Assembly (NCBI GenBank): GCA_937899725.1
Contig: CALCCA010000073.1
Location: forward strand, 1-64,000
Origin: an uncultured Halomicronema sp.
GTDB lineage: Bacteria; Cyanobacteriota; Cyanobacteriia; Phormidesmidales; Phormidesmidaceae
Reading direction: 5' to 3'
Length of the DNA: 64,000 nt
Shown here: one piece after another, positions 33,741-42,985 of the stretch
Position numbering within the stretch: position 1 is the stretch's first letter
Layout of the letters: each line of letters starts with the position of its first letter
Made by a program: the position numbers and the translations under genes
Notes under the pieces: model-generated
Told to the model about the DNA's origin: nothing
What the model saw: only the letters and a program-made list of their open reading frames with translations
Databases searched by the model: none

Positions 33741-34604
33741 TTATCTTCTAGTCCTAACATTTGGTTGCCAACCCGGTTTACCAAAGATATAGCCAAGAGC
33801 ATGAGTGAATCGTCTACAGTGCAAAATATCCTTGGCAATCTGCCAAAACTCATAGAAGTTTATGACAATTGGATTGACTGATCTAATCTGCTTGGTAAGA
33901 CCATATTCGATTTTTTTGTCCTCAGCTTGGTAGGTGTCAAATAGGTGATCCCAAACAATAAAAATTCCACCGTAGTTCTTGTCAATACACATTGGACTAT
34001 TTCCGTGATGAACACGATGAACGGATGGTGTATTAAAAATATGATCTACCCAGCCTAGCTTATCAATTCTCTCTGTGTGAATCCAGGTTTGATAAATCAG
34101 AACAATCACCAATGCAATTAGGGTCTGAATAACATCAAAGCCGATCAAAATCATAGGCACGAAGAAGATCCATTCAATCAACCCCTCGATCCATGCCAGT
34201 CGCAGTGATGTGGTGAGATTGTACTCGGGAGATGAGTGATGAACACTGTGATACGACCAGAGAATGCGTATTTCATGCTCCCATCGGTGCATCCAATAAT
34301 AGGTGATATCTGCCAGAACAAGAGCGAGCCCCCAACTCCACCAGGTCAAGGAAATTCTCCAGAAAATAAAGTTTTCGACGACAAATAGACCAAGAACGAA
34401 AACGAGCCCATAAACGGTGCGATCTAGTAGATAATTAACAAAGGCAATACCAAAATTGGCAAACGTTTGTCCTTTAGATCGGCGACCCGTGAAAATATCC
34501 CAAATCGCTTCAAGAATAATGGCGACGAGAAAGACAAGACTAATCAATTCGAGAATGTCAAATGCCTCTACAAATTCATTGAACCGAGTGAAATCAATAT
34601 TCAT
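33741..34604 (-). CDS. Sterol desaturase / fatty acid hydroxylase superfamily protein
   Basis: 287 residues. Several membrane helices (about 15-35, 60-85, 90-110, 155-180) surround the di-iron histidine boxes HRWEHE, HSVHHSSPEYN and HRVHHGNSP; all eight expected histidines appear present, so it should be an active membrane hydroxylase or desaturase. Substrate is unknown: sterol, fatty acid and carotenoid enzymes share the fold. It is probably first in an operon with the hydrolase at 32626 and sits downstream of a copy of the operator found at the adjacent TetR gene. Confidence 0.9.
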   Translation of the reverse strand: MNIDFTRFNEFVEAFDILELISLVFLVAIILEAIWDIFTGRRSKGQTFANFGIAFVNYLLDRTVYGLVFVLGLFVVENFIFWRISLTWWSWGLALVLADITYYWMHRWEHEIRILWSYHSVHHSSPEYNLTTSLRLAWIEGLIEWIFFVPMILIGFDVIQTLIALVIVLIYQTWIHTERIDKLGWVDHIFNTPSVHRVHHGNSPMCIDKNYGGIFIVWDHLFDTYQAEDKKIEYGLTKQIRSVNPIVINFYEFWQIAKDILHCRRFTHALGYIFGKPGWQPNVRTRR

Positions 34605-34757
34605 TTCAACCTATACTTTTTTACTGAAGATGAGGACCACGAAATTCATGAACAGGAAAGATAAAGACAGTTTCTGGTAACCCTTGACCCCGTTTTTTTT
34701 GATGTCGCCGTACTGAGTTGGCAGTGCCCTCCAATATGGTTCAACTTTAAATCTGTT

Positions 34758-34783
34758 TTTTTATATCGAGCGCTTGGTTTATA
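34758..34783 (-). promoter_or_regulatory. Operator copy upstream of desaturase-hydrolase unit
   Basis: 26 bp identical to 35405-35430, with core ATCGAGCGCTTGGTTTATA and a near-palindromic centre (CGAGCGCTTG). It lies 154 bp before the desaturase start. Inferred TetR site. Confidence 0.7.
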
Positions 34784-34829
34784 CAGGTCGAAAAAAACTG
34801 TGGAACTAATGGAGGGAATTCTTTGTATT

Positions 34830-35405
34830 CTACTTTGGAAAATGTTTCTCGAAGTAGGCAGTCAGCATTTGAGTGAGCAAGTGAATCTGTTCCTCAAATG
34901 AAAAGTTGTCATTTCCCTCTAATTGTTCAATCAAGATTCCGTTGATCAACGTCCAAACAAATCGAGCTAGCTTCAGATCTCTAAGGTTTAAAAACTCCGA
35001 AATCTCTTGCTGGCTTCTTTTGTCGATTTTTTGAAAGACTGGGTTTTTATCGATTTCCGCTATCTCGTGATGTTGATAAAAATCCATCCAAATCGCAGCT
35101 TGCTTAATAAAATGCTCTTCATTATCAATCAAAAGCTTCTCAAGCCCTTGAATTCGCTCTGAGAGCGTATGCCCACAGGTAGCCGCTTTGAATAGTTGAA
35201 ACTCCTGCATACTCATTTCCTCCACAAGTTGCTCAAACAAAGCTTGCTTGCTTGGAAAATAGTGATACATTGCCCCAGTTGAGATACCAAGCTCCTTGCA
35301 TAATTGCCTCGTTGTGACATTGGCGTAACCTTTTTCAGCAAACAAATCAAAACATTTGCTCAGAATTTCTTTGCGGTACTGCTCAGAGTTAACTAGCTTA
35401 GGCAT
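34830..35405 (-). CDS. TetR-family regulator
   Basis: 191 residues from ATG 35405 (MPKLVNSEQYRKEIL); an 11-residue extension from 35438 would be encoded by operator DNA and is unlikely. The helix-turn-helix is clear (TTRQLCKELGISTGAMYHYFPSKQALFEQL, shown in part, about residues 25-54). The rest is a helical ligand domain. Exact copies of a 26-bp operator at its own promoter and before the divergent-function desaturase gene point to autoregulation and control of that lipid-modifying unit. The inducer is unknown. Confidence 0.9.
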   Translation of the reverse strand: MPKLVNSEQYRKEILSKCFDLFAEKGYANVTTRQLCKELGISTGAMYHYFPSKQALFEQLVEEMSMQEFQLFKAATCGHTLSERIQGLEKLLIDNEEHFIKQAAIWMDFYQHHEIAEIDKNPVFQKIDKRSQQEISEFLNLRDLKLARFVWTLINGILIEQLEGNDNFSFEEQIHLLTQMLTAYFEKHFPK

Positions 35406-35430
35406 TTTTATATCGAGCGCTTGGTTTATA
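35405..35430 (-). promoter_or_regulatory. Operator copy at the TetR gene promoter
   Basis: Identical over 26 bp to 34758-34783 and directly touching the ATG of the regulator, so the transcript must have a very short or no leader if the promoter lies within it. Confidence 0.7.
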
Positions 35431-36104
35431 TTAGCCATCTCAAAGTCTCAGTGTCAAGTGCACCATGGCTCAAGAATTTTATTGCGACACTACTCATCTC
35501 GGAATTAGGCGTGGAGGGTCTCAAGTCGTCATCAGAAAACGGCTGACAAATTATTAGTTAGAGAGAATCTTTTTGTCTAGAGTGATGGACTCTCAAAGTC
35601 ATTGGATTGCTGACGATATCAGGTTTTCGATGGCTTTTAATCCCATTTGTATCTGAGGTGGTGTCGCTCCGGAAGACTTAATTAGGACGCTTGGAATTGA
35701 GGTGCCGCTGGCTGGGCTAGCGGAGACGGGAGCATCTCTCAGCCAGGCGCTTGCCGCTGGGGCGATTGGCAGCGGCGAAAGGCGGTCTTCATTCCATCGG
35801 TGGCAGCCCGTTCAACGACTGTCTTACATAGGGTCAACAAAACCATGAATTTTTCGTGGGGTCGTCGGAAATAAGTGATCCTGCAGCAGGCATCCACGTT
35901 ACGCTGGGAAAATCTGCAAGTGCCTACAGGCGGGTTTAGCGGCACCGCTCTTCACGCGGGTTAAAGGATCGCCAGTTGCCCTCTCGGTATGGGTCAAAGG
36001 GTCATGGGTCACACCACGAACTTCCATCACTTCAGGTTGTGTCTGAGCCTCAAGACCGGGCACACTTTGATACCTTAAAGCTCGCATTGCCTCCTAACTG
36101 TGCC
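35431..36104. other. Gene-free region before glucan phosphorylase
   Basis: About 670 bp without a supportable gene. The phosphorylase reading frame stays open back to 35976, but nothing there looks like protein sequence. Confidence 0.4.
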
Positions 36105-38339
36105 ATGAATCCCATTACTCAGCTCAAAGCCAAACTGCCCCAGCCCCTTCGTCGCTTAGCAGATTTGGCTTACAACTACTGGTGGAGTTGGACGCCCGAT
36201 CGCATGTCCCTCTTTCGCAGCATTGAGCCCACCATTTGGCAGACCTACTATCACAATCCGGTGGCGCTGCTAGAGGCCGTCACCTATGAGCGGCTCTCGC
36301 AAATTGCCGAAGACCCCGATTATCTGAAACGTTTGCAGGTGTTGGCTAACCAGTTTGACGCTTACATGCGTGAGCCCAATACCTGGGGCAGTCAGGTCGC
36401 GCCTGATCTCTCTGCGGAAGAGCCCGTGGCTTATTTTTGTCTGGAGTATGGCATTCACGAATCGCTCTATACCTATTGCGGGGGGTTGGGGGTGCTAGCC
36501 GGTGACTACCTGAAATCGGCCTCTGACTTGGGTATCCCGATGGTGGGCGTGGGGCTGCTATACAAGCAGGGCTATGTCTGTCAGCGGCTCAATCGCAGTG
36601 GCTGGCAAGAGGATTTTTATCGCGACAATGATTTTGAGCATATGCCGATAGAGCTGGTGCGCGATGAATACGGCCAGCCCGTCACGGTGAAAGTGACGGT
36701 GCGGCAGCGGACCGTGCGAGTGCAAGCCTGGAAAGTGCGGATTGGCCGAGTTGACCTGTATCTGTTGGATGCCGACCGCGCTGATAATGACCCGATTGAC
36801 CGCAAGCTCACGGGGCAGCTCTATGGCGGTAATCGAGAAACTCGCTTGGCGCAACAGATCCTGCTCGGTATTGGCGGCGTGCAGGTGTTGAATGCCCTCG
36901 AAATTGAGCCCACGATTTACCATCTCAATGAAGGCAGCTCGGCCTTTGCGTTGCTAGAAGTCGCCCGCCAAGAAATGGAATTTTCGGGCAGTACGTTCGC
37001 TGAAGCCCAAACCTGGGTGCGCGAGCACGCCGTTTTTACGACCCATACGCCGGTCTCAGACGGCAACAATGCCTTCTCCGCCGACATGATGGATTCTTTC
37101 TTTGGGCACTATTGGCCGCAGCTAGAGCTGACCCGAGAAGACTTTTTGCACTTAGGCGCCCGCCGCATCGGCGACCCGTGGGAGCCGTTTAGCCTGTCGG
37201 TGTTGGCGCTGCGTATGACCCGCCAGGCCAATGGCGTCAGCCGTCGCCATGGCGAAGTCTCGCGACAAATGTGGCAAATTTTGTATCCTGACCGCGCCGA
37301 AGCTGCGGTACCCATCGGTCATGTCACGAACGGGGCCCATCTCCGTAGCTGGACAGCGCCGCTCTTAGTCGATTTATATCGCCAGCATTTAGGCAAAGAG
37401 TGGGCACGGCTGTTTGACAGCACGAAGCCGTGGGAAGATGCGGAGTCGCAGCGGGCCAGTCAAACCCTTTGGCAAACCGTGGATGCTTTACCCGATCGCG
37501 AACTGTGGCGACGTCACTGTATTCTCAAAGAACGGCTGATTGCTTATACGCGATCGCGGGTGTTGGCTTCGCGGCTGGAGCGCCGTGAGGCCAAAGACGA
37601 CATCATGGCCGTTGAGCGACTGCTCGACCCCAACGTCTTGACGCTAGGGTTTGCCCGACGCTTTAGCCCCTACAAACGCGGGGCGCTGCTGTTCAAAGAT
37701 TTACAGCGGGCGATTCGGATTTTTTCCCACGCGCGGCGCCCGATTCAAATCATTTTGGCGGGCAAGGCGCGCCCCGGTGATGATGAAGGCAAGCGGATCA
37801 TTCAGCGGTTGATGGAATGGTGCCGTCATCCGGCGCTGCGCGATCGCGTGGCGTTTATCGAAGACTACGACCTGTTTACGGCCAAGCTGATGGTGCATGG
37901 GGTAGACGTCTGGTTGAATACGCCGCGTCGCCCCACTGAAGCCTGTGGCACCAGTGGCCAAAAGGCGGCGTTTAACGGCGTGATTAACTGCAGCGTTGAC
38001 GATGGCTGGTGGTGTGAAGCCTATCAACCGGGGCAGTTGGGACGACCCAGCAACGGTTGGACGATTGGCGAAGCCCTCGACAGCAGCGACCAAGAGCTGC
38101 AAGATCAAGTGGATGCGGATTCCCTTTATACGCTGCTAGAGCGCGAGATTTCGCCCTTATTTTATGAGCGCGATCGCCACGGCATTCCCCATAAATGGGT
38201 CGCCATGATGAAGGCCTCGATTCGCACCAATGCTCCGAACTTCAACAGCGATCGCATGGTCGCCGACTATGTGACCCAAAACTACCTGCCAGATGCGGCC
38301 GCTGATGCTGCCGCCCTCAAGGCGGGGCAGGTCGCTTAA
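36105..38339 (+). CDS. glgP: Alpha-glucan phosphorylase (GT35)
   Basis: 744 residues. ATG 36105 begins MNPITQLKAKLPQPLRRLADL, the DUF3417 head common in this phosphorylase subfamily; upstream in-frame codons do not look coding. It degrades glycogen by phosphorolysis to glucose 1-phosphate using PLP. CGTSGQKAAFNGV holds the PLP lysine (K620), and YFCLEYGIHESLYTYCGGLG, HLNEGSSAF and GFARRFSPYKRG are family landmarks. Most homologues read SGMKAA where this has SGQKAA. Cytosolic and without an obvious operon, though the Tab2 gene follows on the same strand. Confidence 0.92.
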   Translation: MNPITQLKAKLPQPLRRLADLAYNYWWSWTPDRMSLFRSIEPTIWQTYYHNPVALLEAVTYERLSQIAEDPDYLKRLQVLANQFDAYMREPNTWGSQVAPDLSAEEPVAYFCLEYGIHESLYTYCGGLGVLAGDYLKSASDLGIPMVGVGLLYKQGYVCQRLNRSGWQEDFYRDNDFEHMPIELVRDEYGQPVTVKVTVRQRTVRVQAWKVRIGRVDLYLLDADRADNDPIDRKLTGQLYGGNRETRLAQQILLGIGGVQVLNALEIEPTIYHLNEGSSAFALLEVARQEMEFSGSTFAEAQTWVREHAVFTTHTPVSDGNNAFSADMMDSFFGHYWPQLELTREDFLHLGARRIGDPWEPFSLSVLALRMTRQANGVSRRHGEVSRQMWQILYPDRAEAAVPIGHVTNGAHLRSWTAPLLVDLYRQHLGKEWARLFDSTKPWEDAESQRASQTLWQTVDALPDRELWRRHCILKERLIAYTRSRVLASRLERREAKDDIMAVERLLDPNVLTLGFARRFSPYKRGALLFKDLQRAIRIFSHARRPIQIILAGKARPGDDEGKRIIQRLMEWCRHPALRDRVAFIEDYDLFTAKLMVHGVDVWLNTPRRPTEACGTSGQKAAFNGVINCSVDDGWWCEAYQPGQLGRPSNGWTIGEALDSSDQELQDQVDADSLYTLLEREISPLFYERDRHGIPHKWVAMMKASIRTNAPNFNSDRMVADYVTQNYLPDAAADAAALKAGQVA

Positions 38340-38488
38340 GGCAATTTCGGAACCAGCTCCCGGTATTGCCAGGGCTGGTTGAGCCAGAAACCCTGAGTTC
38401 ACTGCGGTTGAGGTATCGATAAACCCCACCCCGACGGGAATTGTCGTTCGCCAGAAATCGCTTCACTTCACCCCGATGCCCCCTGACT

Positions 38489-39325
38489 ATGACTATTTGG
38501 GAAGCCGACTGTTATCGTCGTCCCTTGCGGGATGAAGCGCAAAACCCGCTGTGGGAACTGCTGATCTGCGATCGCGAGTTTCACTTTACCTATGGGGCCA
38601 CAGCCCCCCAAAAAGCGGTCAACAGCCAGTGGCTACAGCAGCAATTCGCCGCTGCCCGGCAAAAAGCGCCCCAGCCACCGACCGAAATTCGCGTTTTTCG
38701 GCCCCAATCCGTCTCGCTACTGCAGGCAGGGGCACAGCCCCTCGGCCTCGTGGTCAAGCCCACCCGATTTACCCCCACACTCAAACAGTGGCTGGTGCAG
38801 CGAGCGCAGTGGTATCAGTCGCAACCAACCTATTCTGGCGAACCCTACGAGCCCGTGGCGTTAGAGCGGCCCGCGCCGGTGCCGATTCCAGAATCACTGT
38901 GGGGTGAGCAATGGCAGTTTGCCAGTCTCTCAGCGCAAGATTTTCAAGAGAGTTTGGTACATGAGCCGATCCCGTTTCCAGCGATTCCGGCTGAGTGGCT
39001 GCCGCTGCGCCTGGGCCTCCCCAGCACCGCTGCCATTCCGGGCGTGGTGATTGACGCGGGGCGACGAGCCTTACCCCTTTGCCAGTGGCTACAAGCCCAG
39101 CAGCCCGTGGCGCTGAATTACCAGGCAGGCCCACCTGATGGCGTACTGCTCGAATCGGGACTGGTCGATCGCTGGGTGCTTACCACCTTTGAAGACGCGC
39201 AGGTCACCATGGCCGGTCAGACCTTTCGAGATCGCCAGCAGCAGGCCAAAGGTCTGCACTTTTTGCTGGTGCGGCCCGATGATTCGGGCATGACCTTTAC
39301 CGGCCTGTGGCTGTTGCGATTGTAG
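38489..39325 (+). CDS. Tab2/Atab2-family RNA-binding protein
   Basis: 278 residues from ATG 38489 (MTIWEADCYRRPL); the frame is open to 38441 but homologues start at this motif. Tab2 (DUF1092) proteins are restricted to oxygenic phototrophs; in algae and plants they bind psaB or other mRNAs and are needed for photosystem I and II synthesis. WELLICDREFHFTYGATAP, LGLVVKPTRFTPTLKQWL and the closing KGLHFLLVRPDDSG.TFTGLWLLR pattern identify the family. Confidence 0.88.
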   Translation: MTIWEADCYRRPLRDEAQNPLWELLICDREFHFTYGATAPQKAVNSQWLQQQFAAARQKAPQPPTEIRVFRPQSVSLLQAGAQPLGLVVKPTRFTPTLKQWLVQRAQWYQSQPTYSGEPYEPVALERPAPVPIPESLWGEQWQFASLSAQDFQESLVHEPIPFPAIPAEWLPLRLGLPSTAAIPGVVIDAGRRALPLCQWLQAQQPVALNYQAGPPDGVLLESGLVDRWVLTTFEDAQVTMAGQTFRDRQQQAKGLHFLLVRPDDSGMTFTGLWLLRL

Positions 39326-40161
39326 ATCTAGTCTGCGGGTACTGCCGGACGGCGATTGTCTGAGCGATCACCTTGAGGAAAAGCATGCTGAGTATGGGGT
39401 TTAGCATTGCCAAACCCTCACAGAAACCGTTGACGTTCTGAAATTTTACGGCAGTGCATGGCCCTAACACCTCAAAGTCCCTTCTTCAGTCTTGAAAAAG
39501 GGACTTTGCATGAGGTTGCCGCTAGGGTGGGGACTATTCAGTCCAGACCCTGTCCTGGTTCAATGCTCTCAGAGAAACCTTAGACAGGTGCAGAATGATG
39601 GGACTTTAGAAACCTTGGCGCGAGATCATCTTCTCAAGATCGGCCTGAGTTTGATGAAGCATATGCTCTCGACGATCGCTGTTTTGGGTTAAAGAAGGAA
39701 CCAAATTCTTGGCTTGAAGCGCCATGTGCAATTGCAGGTGAGCAACGTAATCACTACAGGCTTCGCGAGCAGACTCAGCGACTTCAGCAGAATGCTTGGA
39801 AGATGCCAACACAGTTGATTCTCTCCGTAACAGAACGCGGTATCTCAACACTACCGAACGTATCACGGCACCGGGGTTGGCCAGGGATGGATGCAACGAA
39901 CCGTAACGTTGGCCGGGATCGCCGCGATCGCCCTCATAGCGCGGAACGATGTCAGAGCGATTTCCACTCCTTTGTCAATCCAGTGAGTCGATTTAGTGAA
40001 CCGATGGCGCCCCGAGGCATGAAAAAATGCTGATGGGGCTCAACTTGCCCCGAAAAATACACTATCCTGTGGTGAAGCAAGGGCATCGGGCTCAGAAGTG
40101 ATACGAGGTTCACCCCTGCTCACTTTTAAGCCTATGGAGATATTTAGGATTTTATTGGCTT
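39326..40161. other. Gene-free region with one strong hairpin
   Basis: About 835 bp. An 11-bp hairpin CAAAGTCCCTT / AAGGGACTTTG lies at 39473-39508, without a T-run. A reverse open frame at 39606-39896 reads as plausible helix (ending LHQTQADLEKMISRQGF) but has no recognisable family or ribosome site. Confidence 0.4.
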
Positions 40162-40527
40162 GTGAATCAGCGACCTAAAATCGTCCATCTCGATATTTTA
40201 GATACCGACTACGCCAAAATGGCAGCCGGTGAGCGGATTTCGGCAGAACGGCAGCAGCGGTTGGACTGGAGTAGCCCCACGTTTAGCCGCCTTAGCAAAC
40301 AGATTGCTCGCTATCGCTACGACAGCCTTGACCAGCAAGGGCGGGACGATTTGCTGTGCAATATCGCCACCACAGCCGGACTGTTTACCCTGGCCGATAT
40401 GGAAGATATTAACGATCGCCTGCGCCGCACTGGGCAATTTTATCTAACTGAAGGCGAGCGCCTGCAAATCATCAACTGGCTGCAGGATGAGCTAGCGGTC
40501 AATTTGCAGGTCAACCCCGAAGAGTAG
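40162..40527 (+). CDS. Conserved-looking hypothetical protein
   Basis: 121 residues, GTG start, weak ribosome site (AGGA 12 bp upstream). Mostly helical and soluble; the second half (ATTAGLFTLADMEDINDRL, YLTEGERLQIINWLQDEL) reads like a real compact domain. No family recognised. A hairpin terminator follows 7 bp after the stop, which supports it being expressed. Confidence 0.6.
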   Translation: MNQRPKIVHLDILDTDYAKMAAGERISAERQQRLDWSSPTFSRLSKQIARYRYDSLDQQGRDDLLCNIATTAGLFTLADMEDINDRLRRTGQFYLTEGERLQIINWLQDELAVNLQVNPEE

Positions 40528-40533
40528 GGGCGA

Positions 40534-40554
40534 CCCCAGTTATCTTTGCTGGGG
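40534..40554 (+). terminator. Hairpin terminator
   Basis: CCCCAG pairs with CTGGGG around a 9-nt loop; GGCTTTACT follows. It stands directly after the gene ending at 40527. Confidence 0.55.
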
Positions 40555-40580
40555 GGCTTTACTGAGCCGAGTGTGACTCT

Positions 40581-40679
40581 TTGGGATTGCACCTAATTTT
40601 GGGGGCAGTGCTGGCGGGCTTTGCCTACTCCAGCCTGATGAAAGAACTCAGCGTCAAAACCGCAGCACCTAACCAATAA
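40581..40679 (+). pseudogene. Possible membrane-protein C-terminal remnant
   Basis: A 32-residue frame reads as one hydrophobic helix then KELSVKTAAPNQ and a stop. It lacks a start with ribosome site and may be the tail of a lost membrane protein. Very tentative. Confidence 0.25.
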
Positions 40680-40723
40680 CGACCAGCGTTGCATCATTAG
40701 GAGATGCACCAGGGTAATTTGCG

Positions 40724-41031
40724 ATGCCATGTCCAGAGTACGGACGACTCACATCCGTAAGCATGGCCACAGAACCGGTCAGCAGAACCACATCTGTGTG
40801 GCTTGTGGCCGCCAATTTATTGACGCCGATGAGCCTCACCGAGGGTACAGCGATGAGCTCAAACGAGAATACCTCACACTCTATGCCAACGGTCTAGGTT
40901 TTAGCGCGATCGAACAGGTGCAAGGGGTGCACCATACAACGGTAATCACTTGGGTAAAGCCGGTGGGCGATCGCCCAGGCCACCCCTCTACTGTTAGAGA
41001 TACTGCTCTCTCTGCTGATCGAGGTGTTTAG
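40724..41031 (+). pseudogene. IS1-family transposase N-terminal remnant
   Basis: ATG 40724 opens MPCPEYG, then a one-base shift leads into THIRKHGHRTGQQNHICVAC..GRQF and GFSAIEQVQGVHHTTVITWV, the zinc-finger and helix-turn-helix part (InsA-like) of IS1 transposases. The sequence then leaves the family near 40970; the catalytic half is absent. Its end overlaps the stop codon of the convergent topoisomerase gene. Confidence 0.75.
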
Positions 41032-42074
41032 GTGGAGAGCAGTTCTAACACCGCACATTCACCGGGGTCGAGGTAGGCGATCGTCTGCTCCGTAGATTGC
41101 ATGAGCGGCAGCAGTTGCCCCGCCAGATAGGTATCCGGTACTTTCGGATGCACATAATACTGCCGACAGGTGGCGGGGCGATTGCCGAGCCGTTGCGCCA
41201 CCAACTTGATGGCTGCCGTCACCTGCTTTGCCGTGGGCTGAGCGGTTACCTCAGGGGATTGCTGAGTCAGCGTTTGAGCCATCAAAATCGTGCCCGCCCA
41301 GGTGCGAAAATCCTTCGCGGTGAAGTCGCTGCCCGCCACGGCCTGCAGATAATCATTCACATCGCCAGAATCTACCGACTGGCGGTGACCATCCTCATCG
41401 AGATATTGAAATACCGCATAGCCCGGCAGCTCAGAGCAGCGCTGGATTAACTTCGCCAGGCGCTTGTCAGTGAGTTCAATGTGATGCTCAATGCCACTTT
41501 TGCCAGTGAATTCAAACTCGACCTGATGCCCCTCGACCGTAATATGGCGAGTTCGCAGGGTGGTGAGTCCGTAGGATTGATTGGCCTTGGCATAGGCGGT
41601 ATTGCCGACCCGAATTAACGTTTCCTCCAGCAGTTGCACCACCAGCGCTAACACCTTTTCGCGCGGCAGCCCCGGCAGCTTCAGATGGCGATCAGTCTGC
41701 TGTCGAATGTGGCTCAAGGCGTGGCCAAAAGGCAACAGGCGATCAAATTTGACGCGACTCCGAAGCTGCTGCCACTCGGGATGGTAGCGATATTGTTTGC
41801 GGCCTTTGGCATCGCGTCCCGTCGCTTGCAAGTGTCCCTGCTCATCAGGACAAATCCACACGTCTTGCCAAGCGGGAGGAATCGCGAGCTGCTTGAGGCG
41901 ATCGCGGCACTGGCGATCGTTAATCCGCTGCCCCTCCACATCAAAATAGCTAAACCCACGACCGACTTTTTGCCGCGTAAAACCGGGCTGCTGATCGGTC
42001 ACATACCTTAAACCAGACTGGCGGGCGAGCTGTTGATCTGACTTCTGCACGGTCAACGCAGCGAGTGATGACAT
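41028..42074 (-). CDS. DNA topoisomerase IB (poxvirus-like)
   Basis: 348 residues. Relaxes supercoils by a 3'-phosphotyrosyl nick without ATP. Catalytic landmarks: Arg in GRDAKGRKQYRYH, Lys in FTGKSGIEH, Arg in FTAKDFRTWAGT and the nucleophile Tyr in ATCRQYYVHPKV (Y307, before VHP). The length fits the short bacterial class. ATG 42074 is the natural start. Bacterial IB enzymes are scattered and often transferred; codon use here looks ordinary. It converges on the IS1 remnant. Confidence 0.93.
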   Translation of the reverse strand: MSSLAALTVQKSDQQLARQSGLRYVTDQQPGFTRQKVGRGFSYFDVEGQRINDRQCRDRLKQLAIPPAWQDVWICPDEQGHLQATGRDAKGRKQYRYHPEWQQLRSRVKFDRLLPFGHALSHIRQQTDRHLKLPGLPREKVLALVVQLLEETLIRVGNTAYAKANQSYGLTTLRTRHITVEGHQVEFEFTGKSGIEHHIELTDKRLAKLIQRCSELPGYAVFQYLDEDGHRQSVDSGDVNDYLQAVAGSDFTAKDFRTWAGTILMAQTLTQQSPEVTAQPTAKQVTAAIKLVAQRLGNRPATCRQYYVHPKVPDTYLAGQLLPLMQSTEQTIAYLDPGECAVLELLST

Positions 42075-42191
42075 CTCTTTATTTCTGACCGAATCAACGC
42101 TCTTTGCCTACTCGTCCAAAGGCATAAATTGGCGAGGCAGATTGATTCTCACCCGATCACTTTAGATCACTTTCTTCAGACACCGTTCATC

Positions 42192-42368
42192 CTACAGGCG
42201 CAATAATTTGATGGGAGCATCCCAAATTTGCAGTTTAGGGCTGACATCTTGCCCGCCGGCAGGACTATTCATCCCACATTGGGATGCACTCAATTTGAGC
42301 GACTCTAGCAGGGCAGACATGCGCTGCAATTCGGCATTGAGTTCATCAATCACCTTGCTGGCAGGCAA
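42192..42368 (-). CDS. Small hypothetical protein or C-terminal remnant
   Basis: 58 codons from TTG 42368: a coiled helix (KVIDELNAELQRMSALLESL) then a Pro/Gly segment and LQIWDAPIKLLRL before the stop. It reads like genuine protein, but no ribosome site is seen and an in-frame stop lies just upstream, so it may be the tail of a lost gene. Confidence 0.35.
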   Translation of the reverse strand: MPASKVIDELNAELQRMSALLESLKLSASQCGMNSPAGGQDVSPKLQIWDAPIKLLRL

Positions 42369-42502
42369 TCACCACAGAGCTATCGGCGCCCCGCCTCTTC
42401 TTCAGAGTTCCCCCTTTGGAAAGACGGAGGGCATATCTGCAGATAGATGCTTGGCAAAGCCTTTTTACCGATAATTGGCATGAACGTAAGAGATAATTAA
42501 AA

Positions 42503-42661
42503 ATGGATATTTTGAGATTAATTGCGGCAATTCTTTTACCCCCGCTAGGCGTATTTCTACAAGTCGGTTTGAGCGGACAGTTTTGGCTGAATTTGGTGCT
42601 TACGCTTTTCGGCTACATTCCAGGGATTATTCACGCAGTTTGGATCATTCTGAAGCGATAG
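42503..42661 (+). CDS. Pmp3/YqaE-family small membrane protein
   Basis: 52 residues. Two hydrophobic helices: LRLIAAILLPPLGVFLQVG and the segment LNLVLTLFGYIPGIIHAVWI, with the family signature LPPLGVFLQ and LGYIPGIIHA-like ending. UPF0057 (Pmp3/YqaE) proteins sit in the plasma membrane and are induced by salt, cold or other stress, affecting membrane potential and ion leak. AAGAG lies upstream at loose spacing. A strong terminator follows. Confidence 0.88.
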   Translation: MDILRLIAAILLPPLGVFLQVGLSGQFWLNLVLTLFGYIPGIIHAVWIILKR

Positions 42662-42690
42662 ACCTTTATTTTTCCCTTCAGCACGATTTG

Positions 42691-42722
42691 GCCAGGTATG
42701 TACTGACATGCCTGGCTTTTTT
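42691..42722 (+). terminator. Strong intrinsic terminator after Pmp3 gene
   Basis: GCCAGGTATGT / ACATGCCTGGC forms an 11-bp stem (one G-T pair) with an ACTG loop, followed by six T at 42717-42722. Confidence 0.9.
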
Positions 42723-42810
42723 AATTCAAAAGCAGAGAGCGCGAGTCATTTAAATGCATAAAAAGTTCTAGCTGTAGAACCGTTGAAAACTCTTTAATGA
42801 CTGTTTAATT

Positions 42811-42827
42811 ATCTTCTAAAAGAAGAT
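42811..42827. promoter_or_regulatory. Short inverted repeat upstream of CsbD gene
   Basis: ATCTTCT-AAA-AGAAGAT, 160 bp before the CsbD start, in an AT-rich gene-free stretch (42723-42985). Possible operator; nothing else supports it. Confidence 0.3.
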
Positions 42828-42985
42828 ATCAAAAACGTAAAACTATGACCCTGAACGAAGTCCACCTAGTCGATTCATACGGATGTATCTTTGGGACGAT
42901 GTTTATTTGGGTCGCGAATCTCACAATATTGATTGTTCGATGTTGTTGATTAATTTGACAGCATTATTTTTTAGGAGGTTGAATT

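Noticed and set aside
39606-39896. 96-codon reverse frame
   Set aside because: The second half is plausible helix, but the first half is not protein-like and no ribosome site is seen; kept only as a note in the spacer entry.
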